From: Craspedostauros australis
Lineage: Eukaryota; Bacillariophyta; Bacillariophyceae; Mastogloiales; Achnanthaceae
Reading direction: 5' to 3'
DNA: 64,000 bases
NCBI GenBank assembly: GCA_026770025.1
Contig: JAMXDE010000009.1
Span: forward strand, 1,153,001 to 1,217,000
Under the pieces are notes generated by a model. It ran no database searches. It saw only the letters and a list, made by a program, of their open reading frames with translations, and was not told the origin of the DNA. Of the stretch, positions 61,720 through 64,000 are shown in pieces (position 1 is the first letter of the stretch; each line of letters opens with the position of its first letter). Position numbers and translations under genes: made by a program.

Positions 61720-62160
61720 TTGCACCGATATTGAATCGATTGTGGGTGCAGGCCCTGGAATGCAATGTCGCATGCTGCAATGCTTTCACTACGGTAAGCG
61801 GTGTGCTTTCAACACATAGTGCCGGAGTAGATACTCTGGAGAGTTCGTGATCGTGATGAGACCCTTGATGCGATGGTGCAGCATGATGTTGCGTTGGATG
61901 GGAGCCGCGAGTAGAGGCAGGTAGCGTGCGTACCATCCACGACTGAAACATGACTGGAAGAATGCACACGTCACAACGCGCCAAACCGAGACGATCCTCT
62001 CCGTCCACAGCGTTTTCGCTCTCGTCTCTTTCCGTGCCAAATGCAATACAGATGTGCACAAGTACGGAGACCCACAGATTGTGACCTTACGTACACCAAC
62101 AAACGACGGAGACTGTGATAGCAAGATAGATTGATGACAGAAGTATCCAGATCTGCCAAC
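61720..62160. other. Intergenic region
   Basis: Separates two plus-strand genes. It includes GGAGTAGATACTCTGGAGAG (near 61824-61844). No gene is visible; the last part is the 5' leader of the DUF1995 gene. Confidence 0.5.
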
Positions 62161-63393
62161 ATGGTCCTCTTCTCGATGTTCACAACGATGTGGATGCTTC
62201 TATTGTTGTCGTTGGATGCCGTCACATCCTTCACACTCGGCCCATTCACCCCATCAATGCTATCCACGCCAACCATCACGCGCACCGCACTGCATTCATC
62301 GTCAATACCAAACAGTGACAATGACAACAGCGATGATAATGATGACACGCCACCATCGAACCTGGACTCCATGCGTTCCATGTTGGAATCATCCTGGACC
62401 GCCAAATCGATGGGCCAAGTTGCCTCCGACCCACAGGCGGCCGCCGAAGAAGCTGCCATGGCCATTCAGAATGCTTCGAATGACGGCAAGAACTTGTCGC
62501 TGGTGCATCTGGCCTTGCCTGCTTACGATATCACACAAGGCGAGAACTTGTACGATGCCGTTGTGGCGGTGGAATTCTGCGCAGCCGTCGCGGAAGAATT
62601 GGAGTCGCAATCGTTAATTTTGGTGCGCGATGCGGAGACTGTCAAGTTGGTGTCAAGCGTGTTTGCACGGAAAGCAGGGGAGAGTGGTGTTGGTGTTGGA
62701 GATAAAGTACAAGCACAAGCACAATCACAATCACAAGACAAAGAAGATGACAAGCCAGAGAGCAATGAAGACGTCGTCTCGGATGCATCTGAAACGGATG
62801 CATTCCGAAAGCAGCTGATGGCAGGATGGAACACAGATGGCGGTGACGCCAGTGACGGCAACAAAGCTGTACCTGCACCTACTCCGACCGATTCCGGCTA
62901 CCGTCTCGCCAGTCTCTTCGGAAAAAAGTCCATCACCCAGGGCCCCAACATGATCCAAGACATCCTGCAGGCCGTCCAATCCAACGCCTTGCCCCAATCG
63001 GACGAAGAGACCATCATCGTGCTGTGTGCTGTCACGCGGGAAGAGATGGTCGCCATCCGCAGCCTTGTTGGCAAGTACGCCAACGCCCGTAGATTCGTGC
63101 TCGTCAATTGCTTCTTGGATCCATTGCCCAAGGAACTGCTGAAGGCCGAAACGGTGTACTCCATAATGCCATTGATGGCGCAGGCGACGGATCGCAACGT
63201 CTTCAAGAACTCCGAAGAGACGCCGCCCAAGATCGTGGTGCTGCGAAGGTATCCACGCGATTGGGAGGTGCATGTGGACATTGGGAATGGATTTGAATTG
63301 GCCGATCAGCGCGTGGCGGGTGGTGCGGCGATGGGGCCACCGATGGAATGGGTCGTAGGTGTCGTCAAACGACATTTGCAGTTGAATGCTTGA
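62161..63393 (+). CDS. Plastid DUF1995 protein
   Basis: 410 residues from the ATG at 62161 (CCAACATGGTC), preferred because it begins the signal peptide MVLFSMFTTMWMLLLLSLDAVTS, which is followed by FTLGPFTPS, the Phe motif of plastid import. An upstream ATG at 62134 would add nine residues. After a Ser/Asp linker comes the conserved part: helical AAEEAAMAIQNASNDGKNLSLVHLALP, an acidic Gln/Ser insert, then MIQDILQAVQSNALPQ, TIIVLCAVTREEMVAIRSLVGKY, RRFVLVNCFLDP and PKIVVLRRYPRDWEVHVD. This fits DUF1995, found across plants, algae and cyanobacteria and usually plastidial; its biochemical role is not settled. Confidence 0.7.
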   Translation: MVLFSMFTTMWMLLLLSLDAVTSFTLGPFTPSMLSTPTITRTALHSSSIPNSDNDNSDDNDDTPPSNLDSMRSMLESSWTAKSMGQVASDPQAAAEEAAMAIQNASNDGKNLSLVHLALPAYDITQGENLYDAVVAVEFCAAVAEELESQSLILVRDAETVKLVSSVFARKAGESGVGVGDKVQAQAQSQSQDKEDDKPESNEDVVSDASETDAFRKQLMAGWNTDGGDASDGNKAVPAPTPTDSGYRLASLFGKKSITQGPNMIQDILQAVQSNALPQSDEETIIVLCAVTREEMVAIRSLVGKYANARRFVLVNCFLDPLPKELLKAETVYSIMPLMAQATDRNVFKNSEETPPKIVVLRRYPRDWEVHVDIGNGFELADQRVAGGAAMGPPMEWVVGVVKRHLQLNA

Positions 63394-63781
63394 TACAAAC
63401 ATGTTTGTGTCGGCACCATTCTTGCACTTGTGTGTTTGACAAGTATGATAGTTGTTGCATGTGACAGTGCTCGTACATTCCACAAAACCATCAAGTCAGA
63501 CATGCAACATTCGACTCAAAGCTTCTAACAAACACAGATACCATCCAAGCTGACCAAAGAAGTCGCACCAAACCAAACCTGCAACTTCCATGAACAATGC
63601 TCTGGCATGGTTGCGTCCTCATTGATTCTTGCATTGAGGCTGTTACTTATATTCATTGTATGACTTAGAGTAGATATCATTACTCCGAGTAGTCCGAGTA
63701 CCATGTAGTCCGTCGAGTACGTTTGTCCATTGTCTGCTGGAGCATGCGCCATGACGACGACAGCGACGACGGTGCCATCCC
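63394..63781. other. Convergent intergenic spacer
   Basis: 3'-to-3' spacer between the DUF1995 gene and the histidyl-tRNA synthetase gene. It contains a cluster of ACTCCGAGTAGTCCGAGTAC-like direct repeats (63683-63722). Confidence 0.55.
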
Positions 63782-64000
63782 TCACTGCGTACCATCTGCC
63801 GCCGCCGCCTGGATCATGTCATCCAACGTCTCGAGCTTGTCCAACGGCACATCGACCTGCACGGCATCACCCGCCGCATTCTTGAGCCGCAGATCCTTGA
63901 CTCGCACGACGCCCTTGGCAATCTCATCGGGTGCCACGAAGACCATGCGCCGCGCGCCGGTCTGATCGGCATGCTTGAAGCTGTTGGCGACCTTCTTCTT
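63782..64000 (-). CDS. Histidyl-tRNA synthetase, C-terminal end (partial)
   Basis: The minus-strand frame is open from the window edge at 64000 to the TGA at 63782-63784, 72 residues. The sequence (KKKVANSFKHADQTGARRMVFVAPDEIAKGVVRVKDLRLK) fits the anticodon-binding (HGTP) domain of class IIa histidyl-tRNA synthetase: a KxxKxxxxADxxGA helix, a VxxxG/PxE strand, then the KGxVxVKDL strand. The 72 residues end in a hydrophilic helix rich in Ala/Asp. Only this fragment is in the window; the catalytic core and start lie to the right. Other class IIa synthetases share the fold, but the KGxVRVKDLR pattern favours HisRS. Confidence 0.75.
   Translation of the reverse strand, partial: KKKVANSFKHADQTGARRMVFVAPDEIAKGVVRVKDLRLKNAAGDAVQVDVPLDKLETLDDMIQAAAADGTQ

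Overview
The window is nuclear DNA of a photosynthetic stramenopile alga, most likely a diatom. Four observations point there. (1) Several proteins start with a signal peptide whose predicted cleavage site is followed by Phe (STSA|FTV, MASA|FSI, CCDA|FSP, VTS|FTL), the bipartite targeting signal of complex red-lineage plastids. (2) A DUF6824-like domain, typical of stramenopiles, is present. (3) Most genes have no intron or a few short GT-AG introns (67-364 nt, usually GTAAGT/GTACGT...CAG). (4) There is no operon structure. About 30 protein genes lie on both strands, separated by 0.1-2 kb. I recognised no tRNA, rRNA, CRISPR array or intact transposon. Exon junctions were worked out by hand from splice motifs and reading phase.

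Layout. 1-8 kb: 3' part of a secreted trypsin-like protease, a low-complexity protein and a cytochrome P450. 8-20 kb: an LRR-like protein, the tethering/kinetochore protein ZW10, a small membrane protein, a Plg-R(KT)-like membrane protein and a TLC-like multi-pass protein. 19-26 kb: a DUF6824-like gene with an in-frame TAG, an FtsH-like AAA gene that stops before the end of its ATPase domain, two possible signal-peptide microproteins behind a shared 36-nt leader, a lipoyl-domain protein fused to a KGD4/MRPS36-like C-terminus, and a tRNA-binding-domain protein. 26-34 kb: a large membrane protein with six PSI-like cysteine modules, then a tandem pair of type II membrane, probably glycosyltransferase-like genes. 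34-43 kb: a NELF-B homologue with a bromodomain inside it, a Rossmann-fold protein, an alpha/beta hydrolase and a double AAA+ ATPase. 43-53 kb: an SLC4-type anion transporter with a plastid-type presequence, actin-related protein 6, pseudouridine-5'-phosphate glycosidase and an acidic membrane protein. 53-64 kb: a plastid-type glucose-6-phosphate 1-epimerase-like gene, a TMEM128-like protein, a small acidic protein with the same presequence as the epimerase, a GT77/PF03407-type glycosyltransferase, tRNA isopentenyltransferase, a plastid DUF1995 protein, and the C-terminus of histidyl-tRNA synthetase running off the right edge.

The genes do not form one pathway. Recurrent themes are plastid-directed proteins (SLC4, epimerase-like, small acidic protein, DUF1995), chromatin and transcription (NELF-B with bromodomain, ARP6), membrane traffic and the Golgi (ZW10, glycosyltransferases), and tRNA or nucleoside metabolism (IPT, PsuG, HisRS, tRNA-binding protein). 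The best candidates for something undescribed are the NELF-B/bromodomain architecture, the lipoyl-KGD4 fusion, the plastid presequence module shared by two neighbouring unrelated genes, and the duplicated 36-nt leader in front of two short signal-peptide ORFs.
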